From Clostridiales bacterium (GTDB lineage: Bacteria > Bacillota > Clostridia > Lachnospirales > Lachnospiraceae), in contig JAJQBI010000068.1 of the NCBI GenBank assembly GCA_021203365.1, positions 1-56,621 on the forward strand: a stretch of 56,621 nucleotides of DNA, given 5' to 3'. The notes beneath the pieces are model-generated. The model ran no database searches. It was not told the DNA's origin and was given only the letters and a program-made list of their open reading frames with translations. This document shows, piece after piece, positions 44,683-52,137 of the stretch; positions within the stretch are counted from its first letter, which is position 1; each line of letters starts with the position of its first letter. The position numbers were made by a program, and so were the translations under genes.

Positions 44683-45708
44683 TCATCCATCCTGCCGGGA
44701 GAGGTCTCCCTTTTCTTCGTTTTCCTTATTCTGGGGAACCGGCGCCGGAATCGCGCGGCGGGCCGCCAGATCCTGCACCCTGTCCCGGATGGGCGGTCTC
44801 ACGGGGGCTGTTTTCTTTGTGCTGGTCAGATACAGATTCAAAGCCTGGTGCAGATTGCGGATCACTGCCTTCTTATGTACTCCGCCAAACTCTCCGTCCA
44901 GGGTCCACGGGATGTCTTCCTCCGATTCCACAACAATCTTGGCTGATTTGAATGAATAGATCAGATCCGAATTGTCGTCCGCCGTCACCAGGGCGGTAAT
45001 AATCTCCTGAAGCTCTATGGCGTTTTTCGGCATGGTGATCAGGGTCACCTCAAACAGCCCGTCGTCCATATCCACATTTTTTCCGGTAAAATTCTTAAAT
45101 CCTCCCACAGACCGGGAATTGGTGACCATTCCGTAAATAAAATTGTCCTCCACCGCAAGCTCTGCCGCGGTCACCTTCATGTGATAGGATTTAATATCAA
45201 AGAGTCTCTTCGCACCTTCCAGGACATAGGCCACATGCCCCAGTACATTTTTCAGATTCTGATCGGTCTCGTAGGACACATCGGTGAACAGTCCGAAGGC
45301 CGCCACGTAGGCGAAGGTCTGACGGTTAAATTTCCCGATATCGCAGTGGTACAGCTGTTCCTCCATGATCATGGACGCCACGTCCGTCAGATTCTTTGGC
45401 ATAAACAGGCTGGCGGCAAAATCATTGGTGCTCCCCGCCGGTATATAGCCAAGAGGAACACTGCTCCCAACCTCCATAATCCCTGTCACCACCTCGTCCA
45501 GTGTGCCGTCCCCGCCGCTGCACGCGATCAGGTCCACCCTGTCCGCATATTCCTTCGCTTTCTCATATGCATCTCTCGGCCCCTGGGTGGCACGGATGAC
45601 CACCTCATAGCCTCCTCTGTTAAAAATGTCCACAATATCCAGCAGATGCAGTTTAATTTTGCCCTTTCCTGCCCTGGGATTAAAAATAAATAACATCTTT
45701 TTTTCCAT
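44683..45708 (-). CDS. diacylglycerol kinase-family lipid kinase
   Basis: A 341-residue DagK/YegS-type lipid kinase. The catalytic domain begins MLFIFNPRAGKGK (about 5-17), has the nucleotide-binding CSGGDGTLDEVV (about 63-74) and PAGSTNDFAAS (about 91-101), and the second domain includes DVSYETDQNLKN and the conserved LDGEFGG (about 273). The last 45 residues are a proline/arginine-rich tail outside the family core. Such enzymes phosphorylate diacylglycerol to return it to phospholipid synthesis. An AGAGG site precedes the ATG. It has a strong promoter and is the first gene of the presumed dagK-glnN-moxR-VWA unit. Confidence 0.92.
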   Translation of the reverse strand: MEKKMLFIFNPRAGKGKIKLHLLDIVDIFNRGGYEVVIRATQGPRDAYEKAKEYADRVDLIACSGGDGTLDEVVTGIMEVGSSVPLGYIPAGSTNDFAASLFMPKNLTDVASMIMEEQLYHCDIGKFNRQTFAYVAAFGLFTDVSYETDQNLKNVLGHVAYVLEGAKRLFDIKSYHMKVTAAELAVEDNFIYGMVTNSRSVGGFKNFTGKNVDMDDGLFEVTLITMPKNAIELQEIITALVTADDNSDLIYSFKSAKIVVESEEDIPWTLDGEFGGVHKKAVIRNLHQALNLYLTSTKKTAPVRPPIRDRVQDLAARRAIPAPVPQNKENEEKGDLSRQDG

Positions 45709-45750
45709 TTCTTTACCTCTTTTTCCAGGGAGTTTTATGTATCATAGTTT

Positions 45751-45779
45751 ATAATAAAAAAACCATGTAAAAAAGTCAA
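45751..45779 (-). promoter_or_regulatory. promoter of the lipid kinase-glnN-MoxR-VWA unit
   Basis: On the minus strand TTGACT, a 17-base T-rich spacer and TATTAT, ending 42 bases before the ATG. Confidence 0.8.
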
Positions 45780-45880
45780 TCGTTACTTTTTTCCCGACAG
45801 ACAGACGTAACAGTTCCATCTGCCTGCTCATCGCCGGCTGTGAACCGGATCTAAATTTTTCAAATTTTTTCAAAAAATTG

Positions 45881-45909
45881 TTGACATTCAATTCCATAAA
45901 TTATATAAT
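45881..45909 (+). promoter_or_regulatory. consensus promoter of the tRNA pair
   Basis: TTGACA (45881-45886), 17-base spacer, TATAAT (45904-45909): a perfect sigma-A promoter, as expected for stable RNA. A leader of about 55 bases follows before the first tRNA. Confidence 0.93.
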
Positions 45910-45971
45910 GGCAAAGCAGGCTGAGCGAGGGACAGGTAAAACTTCCGGAGAGTCAGCGTGTCAGACGATAT

Positions 45972-46044
45972 GGGGTCTTAGCTCAGCTGGGAGAGCATCT
46001 GCCTTACAAGCAGAGGGTCATAGGTTCGAGCCCTATAGGCCCCA
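45972..46044 (+). tRNA. tRNA-Val (anticodon TAC)
   Basis: 73 bases. Acceptor arms GGGGTCT/AGGCCCC pair (one G-T), D-arm GCTC-AGCTGGGA-GAGC, anticodon arm with TAC in CTTACAA, T-arm with GGTTCGAGCC, discriminator A. The 3' CCA is not encoded. Confidence 0.97.
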
Positions 46045-46058
46045 TACCTGATAAATAT

Positions 46059-46132
46059 GGCGAGATAGCTCAGCTGGCTAGAGCACACGGTTCATACCCG
46101 TGGTGTCGAGGGTTCAAGTCCCCCTCTCGCTA
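46059..46132 (+). tRNA. tRNA-Met, elongator type (anticodon CAT)
   Basis: 74 bases. Acceptor arms GGCGAGA/TCTCGCT (first pair G-T), D-arm GCTC/GAGC, anticodon arm CACGG-TTCATAC-CCGTG, T-arm GAGGG-TTCAAGT-CCCCC with an A-C mismatch in the stem. The three G-C pairs of an initiator anticodon stem are absent and the acceptor opens with a pair, so elongator Met fits. CCA not encoded. Confidence 0.93.
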
Positions 46133-46138
46133 CTTTCG

Positions 46139-46169
46139 GAAATCCGCAGAAAGCGGGTTTCTTTTTTTT
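46139..46169 (+). terminator. terminator of the tRNA transcript
   Basis: Stem GAAATCCGC/GCGGGTTTC (46139-46147, 46153-46161) with a five-base loop, followed by eight T. Confidence 0.93.
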
Positions 46170-46223
46170 GCACGGAAATGTACAGATGATGTTGGAGTCC
46201 ATCCGTCCGGCTGTCCGGCCATG

Positions 46224-46252
46224 ATAAAAGGGCGGCACGTCTGCCGCCCTTT
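46224..46252 (-). terminator. terminator of purL
   Basis: Perfect 11-base-pair stem AAAGGGCGGCA/TGCCGCCCTTT with loop of four; on the minus strand it runs into TTTTAT, 20 bases past the purL stop. Confidence 0.85.
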
Positions 46253-46271
46253 CATATATCTGAAATAATTT

Positions 46272-49200
46272 CTACCGGAAATATTTTACCCCGGACTCAA
46301 AAATCCGAATATCCTGCTCTCCCACAATGTTAATGGCAACTCCGCGGTCCCGGCGCTCCACATGGGCCATTTTGCCAAGGACACGGCCGTCCGGGCTTGT
46401 GATTCCCTCTATATTAAAGTAGGAACCGTTCACATTCCACTCTCCGTCCGAATCCATCTCGCCCTCCGGCGTACAGTACCGTGTAGCAATCTGACCGTTG
46501 GCGTAAAGCTTCCGGATCCACTCCGGCTTCGCCACAAAACGTCCCTCCCCATGGGAGGCCGGATTGCAGTAAACACCGCCCAGCTCCGCTTCTGCCAGCC
46601 AGGGCGATTTATTGCTCACCACCCTGGTGTAGACCATCTTTGACACATGACGGCCTACCGTATTAAAGGTCAGTGTGGGGGAATCCTCCGTCTGTCCGCA
46701 GATCTCGCCGGCCGGCACCAGCCCCAGCTTGATCAGAGCCTGAAAACCGTTGCAGATTCCAAGAGCCAGTCCGTCTCTCTCGTACAGAAGCCTCATAACC
46801 GCATCCCGGAGCTTCTCATTCTGGAAGGCTGTGGCAAAAAACTTTGCGGAGCCGTCCGGCTCATCGCCCGCAGAGAAACCGCCGGGGAACATGATCATCT
46901 GCGCCTGGCCGATGGATTTTTCAAAGATCTCCACAGAATCCCGGATATCTGCCGGGCCCAGGTTTTTAAACACTTTTACGTCCACATCTGCCCCGGCTCT
47001 CTGGAAGGCCCGGGAGCTGTCATACTCGCAGTTGGTCCCGGGGAAAACCGGGATAAATACCCGGGGCCGCGCCACCCTGTTTTTACAGAGAAGGACCTTT
47101 TTCGTCCGATACAGGCCCTCCGGCGTGATCTCCCCTTCCGGATCTGCCGCCCTGCAGAATATGGAAGTGGAACCATCTGTGCTCTCCGCAGAACGGGTTT
47201 TAAACACTTTTTCGAGGGTCCCTTCCCAGGCAGCCAGTGCCTCATCCAGCCCGATCTCTGTATTTCCATAGGAAAATCTTCCATTGTCCGTCACCTCGCC
47301 GATGAGGGTATAGGTAACCGAAAGCTCTCCCACCTGGCCATCCGGAACCTCACAGAGAAGGTCCCCAAAGCCCGGCGCAAAGAAATCCCGGGGATCCAGG
47401 CTGTGCTCAATTTTCACACCCAGAGCGTTTCCAAAGGCCATGCGGCTCACCGCTGCCGCAAGACCGTGGCGGTCCAGGGCATAGGCGGATATCACCCGGC
47501 CGGCCCCAATATCCTGATGAAGCTTTTCATACTGCTCTGCCACAGCTCCGTAATCCGGAAGATCCCAGGCATCCCTGGGCGCCCGGATCCATACCAGACG
47601 GCTGCCCGCTTTTTTCAGCTCCGGAGTGATGATGTCCGGAAGCTTCGCCACATCCACGGCAAAAGATACCAGAGTAGGCGGAACGTCCAGATCGTTAAAG
47701 GTCCCGGACATGCTGTCTTTTCCGCCGATGGAAGGCAGGCCAAAGCCCAGCTGGGCCGCATAGGCGCCCAGAAGAGCGGCCACCGGCTGACTCCATCGTT
47801 TTGGATCCTCCGTCATACGGCGGAAGTACTCCTGGAAGGTAAAACGGATCTTTCTGAAATCACCGCCCGCGGCCACAATTTTGGCCACGGACTCTGTCAC
47901 CGCCCAGACAGCCCCATGATAAGGACTCCAGGAGGACAGATAGGGATCAAATCCAAAACTCATCATGGTGACGGTCTCCGTATCCCCCTGGGCCACGGGA
48001 ACCTTCGCAACCATGGCCTGAGTCTCGGTCCGCTGATATTTTCCGCCGTGGGGCATAAACACACTGGCCGCACCGATGGAGCCGTCGAACATCTCCACCA
48101 GACCCTTCTGGGAACACACATTTAAATCCGCCAGCGTGGAAAGCCATTTCTCCCTCACATCGGGAATGTCCGGCCGGGCGGTAAACAGACTGTCTGCCCG
48201 CTGCGGAATCTCCACCTCTACGGCGGTCTCCTGATGGGCCCCGTTGGTATCCAGGAAAGCGCGGGAAATATTTACGATCTCCTTTCCTCTCCAGACCAGG
48301 ACAAGGCGGGGATCCTCTGTCACCACAGCCACGGGAACCGCCTCCAGATTTTCCTCTCCGGCATAGCCAAGGAAAAGCTCCACATCTCCGGGAGCCACCA
48401 CCACAGCCATCCGTTCCTGGGACTCGGAAATGGCCAGCTCCGTGCCGTCCAGACCGGCGTATTTCTTAGGCACCTTGTCCAGATCCACCCGAAGGCCGGG
48501 AGCCAGCTCGCCGATGGCTACAGAAACGCCGCCCGCGCCGAAATCGTTGCATTTTTTGATAATATGGCTGACCTCCTCCCGGCGGAACAGACGCTGAATT
48601 TTCCGCTCGGTGGGGGCATTTCCCTTCTGCACCTCTGCGCCGCAGACTTCAATGGAAGCTTCCGTGTGTACCTTGGAGGAGCCGGTCGCGCCGCCAATGC
48701 CGTCACGGCCGGTGCGGCCGCCCAGCAGAATAATCACATCCCCGGAATCGGAGTTTTCACGAACCACCGCCCGTCTGGGCGCCGCGCCGAGAACCGCGCC
48801 GATCTCCATACGCTTCGCCGCGTAATTGGGATGGTAGATTTCCTTTACCATTCCGGTGGCAAGGCCGATCTGATTGCCGTAGGAGCTGTAGCCCTGAGCC
48901 GCTCCCCGGACCAGCTTCTTCTGGGGAAGCTTTCCCTTCATGGTTTCCTGTACGGGAACCGTGGGGTCAGCGGCTCCGGTGACACGCATGGCCTGATACA
49001 CATAGGTGCGCCCGGACAGCGGATCCCGAATCGCACCGCCCAGACAGGTGGCCGCGCCTCCGAAGGGCTCGATCTCCGTGGGATGGTTATGGGTTTCATT
49101 TTTAAAATTGATCAGCCATTCCTCTTCTTTTCCATCTACATCCACAGGGACCACAATGCTGCAGGCATTGATCTCATCCGACTCCTCCTGATCCGAGAGC

Positions 49201-50072
49201 TTTCCCTGCGCTTTGAGCTTTTTCATGGCAAGAAGAGCCAGATCCATCAGGCAGATAAATTTGTCGTCCCGCCCCTTATAAAGAACCGTCCGATCCTCCA
49301 GATACTGCTGCCAGGTCTGAACCAGAGGCTCCCGATAATCGCCTTCTCCGAATTTCACCTCTGTCAGTTCCGTGGAAAAGGTGGTGTGGCGGCAGTGATC
49401 GGACCAGTAGGTATCCAGTACACGGATCTCCGTCATGGACGGATCTCTCTTTTCTTCCCCGCGAAAATAATTCTGAATATGAAGGAAATCCCGGAAGGTC
49501 ATGGCAAGGTTCAGGGAGTCGTACAGCTCCCGCAGAGGCGCCTCCTCCATATCCCGAAAGCCGGTGAATATTTTCACATCCTCCGGCTCCGGAAATACAG
49601 TCACCAGGGTTTCCGGCTTTTCCGTTCCGGTTTCCCGGGAATCCACCGGATTAATACAGTGATTTTTAATTGCGGCGTACTCCTCCTCTGTCACCTCGCC
49701 CTCAATCACATAGGTGGTCGCCGACCGGATCACCGGGCAGGCGTCCTCATCCAGAAACTGGATGCACTGCACGGCGGAATCGGCGCGCTGATCAAACTGT
49801 CCGGGAAGATATTCCACAGAGAACACGCGGGCTTCCTCCCCCACCGGAAGAGTCTCCATGTACAGGTCATCCACCGGCGGTTCCGCGAACACGGTTCTGC
49901 AGGCTTTCTGAAAAATCCCGTCTGAAATATTCTCCACATCATAACGGATAAATTCGCGAACCGCGCTCACCGTCTGAATCCCAAGGTAGCTGTGGATCTC
50001 ATGCTTCAGTTCTTTCGCCTTCACGGCGTAAGGCGCTTTCTTTTCTACGTACACTCGTCTGACACTGCTCAT
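46272..50072 (-). CDS. purL: phosphoribosylformylglycinamidine synthase (single chain)
   Basis: A 1266-residue enzyme that converts FGAR to FGAM in purine synthesis. It has the N-terminal PurS-like part, the two AIRS-type synthetase halves (FKNETHNHPTEIEPFGGAAT around residue 330; GGKDSMSGTF around 800) and a C-terminal glutamine amidotransferase domain (PVFPGTNCEYDS near 1030, catalytic Cys in LGICNGFQAL near 1125, and a His-Glu end SHGEG). All activities are on one chain, unlike the PurSQL set of Bacillus. AAGGAG precedes the ATG. It follows mrp by 32 bases and ends in a terminator, so it closes the csoR-mrp-purL run. Confidence 0.97.
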   Translation of the reverse strand: MSSVRRVYVEKKAPYAVKAKELKHEIHSYLGIQTVSAVREFIRYDVENISDGIFQKACRTVFAEPPVDDLYMETLPVGEEARVFSVEYLPGQFDQRADSAVQCIQFLDEDACPVIRSATTYVIEGEVTEEEYAAIKNHCINPVDSRETGTEKPETLVTVFPEPEDVKIFTGFRDMEEAPLRELYDSLNLAMTFRDFLHIQNYFRGEEKRDPSMTEIRVLDTYWSDHCRHTTFSTELTEVKFGEGDYREPLVQTWQQYLEDRTVLYKGRDDKFICLMDLALLAMKKLKAQGKLSDQEESDEINACSIVVPVDVDGKEEEWLINFKNETHNHPTEIEPFGGAATCLGGAIRDPLSGRTYVYQAMRVTGAADPTVPVQETMKGKLPQKKLVRGAAQGYSSYGNQIGLATGMVKEIYHPNYAAKRMEIGAVLGAAPRRAVVRENSDSGDVIILLGGRTGRDGIGGATGSSKVHTEASIEVCGAEVQKGNAPTERKIQRLFRREEVSHIIKKCNDFGAGGVSVAIGELAPGLRVDLDKVPKKYAGLDGTELAISESQERMAVVVAPGDVELFLGYAGEENLEAVPVAVVTEDPRLVLVWRGKEIVNISRAFLDTNGAHQETAVEVEIPQRADSLFTARPDIPDVREKWLSTLADLNVCSQKGLVEMFDGSIGAASVFMPHGGKYQRTETQAMVAKVPVAQGDTETVTMMSFGFDPYLSSWSPYHGAVWAVTESVAKIVAAGGDFRKIRFTFQEYFRRMTEDPKRWSQPVAALLGAYAAQLGFGLPSIGGKDSMSGTFNDLDVPPTLVSFAVDVAKLPDIITPELKKAGSRLVWIRAPRDAWDLPDYGAVAEQYEKLHQDIGAGRVISAYALDRHGLAAAVSRMAFGNALGVKIEHSLDPRDFFAPGFGDLLCEVPDGQVGELSVTYTLIGEVTDNGRFSYGNTEIGLDEALAAWEGTLEKVFKTRSAESTDGSTSIFCRAADPEGEITPEGLYRTKKVLLCKNRVARPRVFIPVFPGTNCEYDSSRAFQRAGADVDVKVFKNLGPADIRDSVEIFEKSIGQAQMIMFPGGFSAGDEPDGSAKFFATAFQNEKLRDAVMRLLYERDGLALGICNGFQALIKLGLVPAGEICGQTEDSPTLTFNTVGRHVSKMVYTRVVSNKSPWLAEAELGGVYCNPASHGEGRFVAKPEWIRKLYANGQIATRYCTPEGEMDSDGEWNVNGSYFNIEGITSPDGRVLGKMAHVERRDRGVAINIVGEQDIRIFESGVKYFR

Positions 50073-50104
50073 AGGTGCTCCTTTCCCATACCCCTTTGTA
50101 AGAT

Positions 50105-50935
50105 TCAGTCCGGCAGGACAGAGGCCGCGCCGCGGATATATGAATTCTCCGCCCGGGCAAAAGCTCCGGTATCCGCCAGACGGGCCAGGTCTGCATCCAT
50201 GGGAATCCTGCCGAGAACCGGAACCTTCAGTTCCCCGCTGATCTCCTCAATATGGCTTTCACCGAAAATATGGATCTCCCGCCCGCAGTCCGGACATCTG
50301 ACATAGCTGTAATTCTCAATCATGCCGAGAACCGGTATATGCATCATATCCGCCATGTTATAGGCCTTCTTCACAATCATGCTCACAAGATCCTGGGGGG
50401 ATGTGACAATAATAACCCCGTCCACCGGAATGGACTGGAAAACGGTCAGCGGTACATCTCCGGTTCCCGGAGGCATATCCACAAAAAGGTAGTCCAGCTC
50501 TCCCCAGACCACATCGGTCCAGAACTGCTTTACCATACCGGCCAGCACCGGTCCTCTCCAGATCACCGGCGTTTCCTCCGTGGGAAGAAGAAGGTTGACG
50601 GACATTACCTGAATCCCGTTGGCTGTCTCCATGGGATAAATTCCATTGTCATCTCCCCGGGCAGAGCCCTTCAGTCCGTACATTCTCGGAATGGACGGGC
50701 CCGTGATGTCCGCGTCCATAATTCCCACACGATACCCTCTGGCACGCATCTGATTGGCCAGAGATCCGGTGGCCAGGGACTTCCCCACGCCGCCCTTGCC
50801 GCTGATCACTCCGATCACATGCCGGATCTCTGAAAAAATATTCAGCGGCTCCTGCGCAATCCCGGACTTGCCTTTCTGTTCGCATCCCTCGCAGCTGGAT
50901 TTGCTGCAGGATGTATTTCCACACTCTTTTGCCAT
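50105..50935 (-). CDS. mrp: Mrp/NBP35-family P-loop ATPase, iron-sulfur carrier
   Basis: A 276-residue MinD-like ATPase. The deviant Walker A SGKGGVGKS (about 45-53), DADITGPSIPR (about 74-84), and the carrier C-x2-C in RCPDCGREI (about 222-225) are present. The N-terminus has a cysteine group, C5, C10, C15 and C18, like the N-terminal cluster of NBP35-type carriers. Proteins of this family bind and hand over 4Fe-4S clusters. AGGAG stands 9 bases before the ATG. It lies between the csoR-like gene (56 bases upstream) and purL (32 bases downstream). Confidence 0.93.
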   Translation of the reverse strand: MAKECGNTSCSKSSCEGCEQKGKSGIAQEPLNIFSEIRHVIGVISGKGGVGKSLATGSLANQMRARGYRVGIMDADITGPSIPRMYGLKGSARGDDNGIYPMETANGIQVMSVNLLLPTEETPVIWRGPVLAGMVKQFWTDVVWGELDYLFVDMPPGTGDVPLTVFQSIPVDGVIIVTSPQDLVSMIVKKAYNMADMMHIPVLGMIENYSYVRCPDCGREIHIFGESHIEEISGELKVPVLGRIPMDADLARLADTGAFARAENSYIRGAASVLPD

Positions 50936-50991
50936 TGTCTTACACTCCTGACCTTAATTTATTTCCGCGGGCAATATGCCCGGCACTTCCT

Positions 50992-51360
50992 TTATTTCAT
51001 AAACTGATCGATCGCCTTCTCCAGCTCCCGGATGGCGTCCTGATCCCCATGCTCCACCGCGTCCACAATGCAGTGCTCAATGTGATCCTGAAGAATAATT
51101 TTCCCTGTATTATTGATGGCGGATTTCACCGCGGAAAGCTGAATCAGAACCTCTGTACAGTCCCGTCCGTCCTCCACCATCCGCCGGATGGATTCCAGAT
51201 GCCCGATGGCCCTGGAAAGACGGTTTAAAACCGCTTTCGTCTGGGTATGGCTGTGACTGTGCACATGACTGTGTTCGGTATGAGAATGACCCTCGTGTCT
51301 GCCTTCCCCGGATGCTTCCTTCATATGACTATGTGCCTGCGGTTTCTGTATCTCGCTCAT
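50992..51360 (-). CDS. CsoR-family (DUF156) metal-sensing repressor with His-rich N-terminus
   Basis: A 122-residue DUF156 protein. The helical core (about 40-120) shows RLSRAIGHLESIRRMVEDGRDC and the metal ligands Cys in GRDC, His and Cys in DHIEHC, the C-H-C set of CsoR. The first 38 residues carry about ten histidines in H-S-H type repeats, resembling the extra N-terminal ligands of nickel/cobalt sensors (RcnR, InrS), so the metal could be copper, nickel, cobalt or zinc. GGAGG lies 5 bases before the ATG at 51360. No metal pump or metallochaperone is beside it; the genes after it are mrp and purL. It has a perfect promoter, back to back with the xpt promoter. Confidence 0.85.
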   Translation of the reverse strand: MSEIQKPQAHSHMKEASGEGRHEGHSHTEHSHVHSHSHTQTKAVLNRLSRAIGHLESIRRMVEDGRDCTEVLIQLSAVKSAINNTGKIILQDHIEHCIVDAVEHGDQDAIRELEKAIDQFMK

Positions 51361-51391
51361 ATTGCCTCCTTCCCGCACGGAATCCCGTATC

Positions 51392-51420
51392 ATTATAATT
51401 ATTTTACTCTTTTTTGTCAA
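51392..51420 (-). promoter_or_regulatory. perfect consensus promoter of the csoR-like gene
   Basis: On the minus strand TTGACA, 17-base spacer, TATAAT. Just after the -10 lies ACGGGATTCCGT, an imperfect dyad that could be an operator (uncertain). Confidence 0.9.
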
Positions 51421-51426
51421 AAATAA

Positions 51427-51455
51427 TTGCGCTCCCGAAAAGAATGTCGTATGAT
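51427..51455 (+). promoter_or_regulatory. promoter of xpt
   Basis: TTGCGC (51427-51432), 17-base spacer, TATGAT (51450-51455). Its -35 is only six bases from the -35 of the divergent csoR promoter. The leader of about 50 bases is too short for a purine riboswitch. Confidence 0.7.
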
Positions 51456-51511
51456 TTATTTTACAGAATCTTTACATACCGCATAAGCCGTCCGGCAAAA
51501 AGGAGGAAAAC

Positions 51512-52084
51512 ATGGATCTTTTAAAGGAGCGCATTCTAAAAGACGGAACTGTCAAACCAGGAAATGTCCTGAAGGTTGACAGCTTTCTGAACCATCAGAT
51601 GGACATCCAGCTGATTAATGAAATCGGAAAAGAATTCAAACGCCTCTTTTCAGACTGTCCCGTCACAAAAATTCTCACCATCGAGGCTTCCGGAATCGGA
51701 ATCGCCTGTATCGCCGCCCAGTATTTCAATGTTCCCGTGGTCTTCGCGAAAAAAACGCACACGATCAATCTCGACGGGGAAACCTATTCCGCCAGGGTGC
51801 AGTCCTTCACCCATCAGACCGTCTACGATGTAATCCTTTCCAAAAAATATCTCGGCCCGGAGGACCATGTACTGCTTATTGACGATTTCCTGGCCAACGG
51901 CTGTGCGCTCCAGGGTCTCATTGAAATCGTCAATGAAGCCGGGGCAACACTGGAAGGCGCAGGCATTGTCATAGAAAAAGGCTTCCAGTCCGGCGGCAAA
52001 ATAATCCGGGACATGGGCGTTCGCCTGGAATCCCTGGCCATCATTGATTCCATGTCCGACTCCAGCCTTACCTTCCGCAACTGA
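51512..52084 (+). CDS. xpt: xanthine phosphoribosyltransferase
   Basis: A 190-residue enzyme that turns xanthine and PRPP into XMP. It begins [25 protein letters not shown]-like, as typical for Xpt, and has [14 protein letters not shown] (about 50-63), the KKTHTINL flexible loop (about 77-84) and the PRPP motif [14 protein letters not shown] (about 122-135). AAGGAGG precedes the ATG. It is a single gene with its own promoter. With guaD it completes guanine-to-XMP salvage. Confidence 0.97.
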   Translation: MDLLKERILKDGTVKPGNVLKVDSFLNHQMDIQLINEIGKEFKRLFSDCPVTKILTIEASGIGIACIAAQYFNVPVVFAKKTHTINLDGETYSARVQSFTHQTVYDVILSKKYLGPEDHVLLIDDFLANGCALQGLIEIVNEAGATLEGAGIVIEKGFQSGGKIIRDMGVRLESLAIIDSMSDSSLTFRN

Positions 52085-52115
52085 AAAAATCCCGTTTCCT
52101 GCATAACACGATATT

Positions 52116-52137
52116 GGGGTCAAAAATATCTGACCCC
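52116..52137. repeat. hairpin between xpt and the sugar-binding protein gene
   Basis: GGGGTCA (52116-52122), AAAATATC, TGACCCC (52131-52137), preceded by ATATT. It shares the GGGTCAAAA core with the repeats at 13.7-13.9 kb. Its right edge touches the stop codon of the minus-strand gene. No T-run follows on either strand, so terminator function is doubtful. Confidence 0.75.

Noticed and set aside
48234-49925. 563-codon plus-strand frame opposite purL
   Set aside because: Antisense shadow without a start signal or motif.
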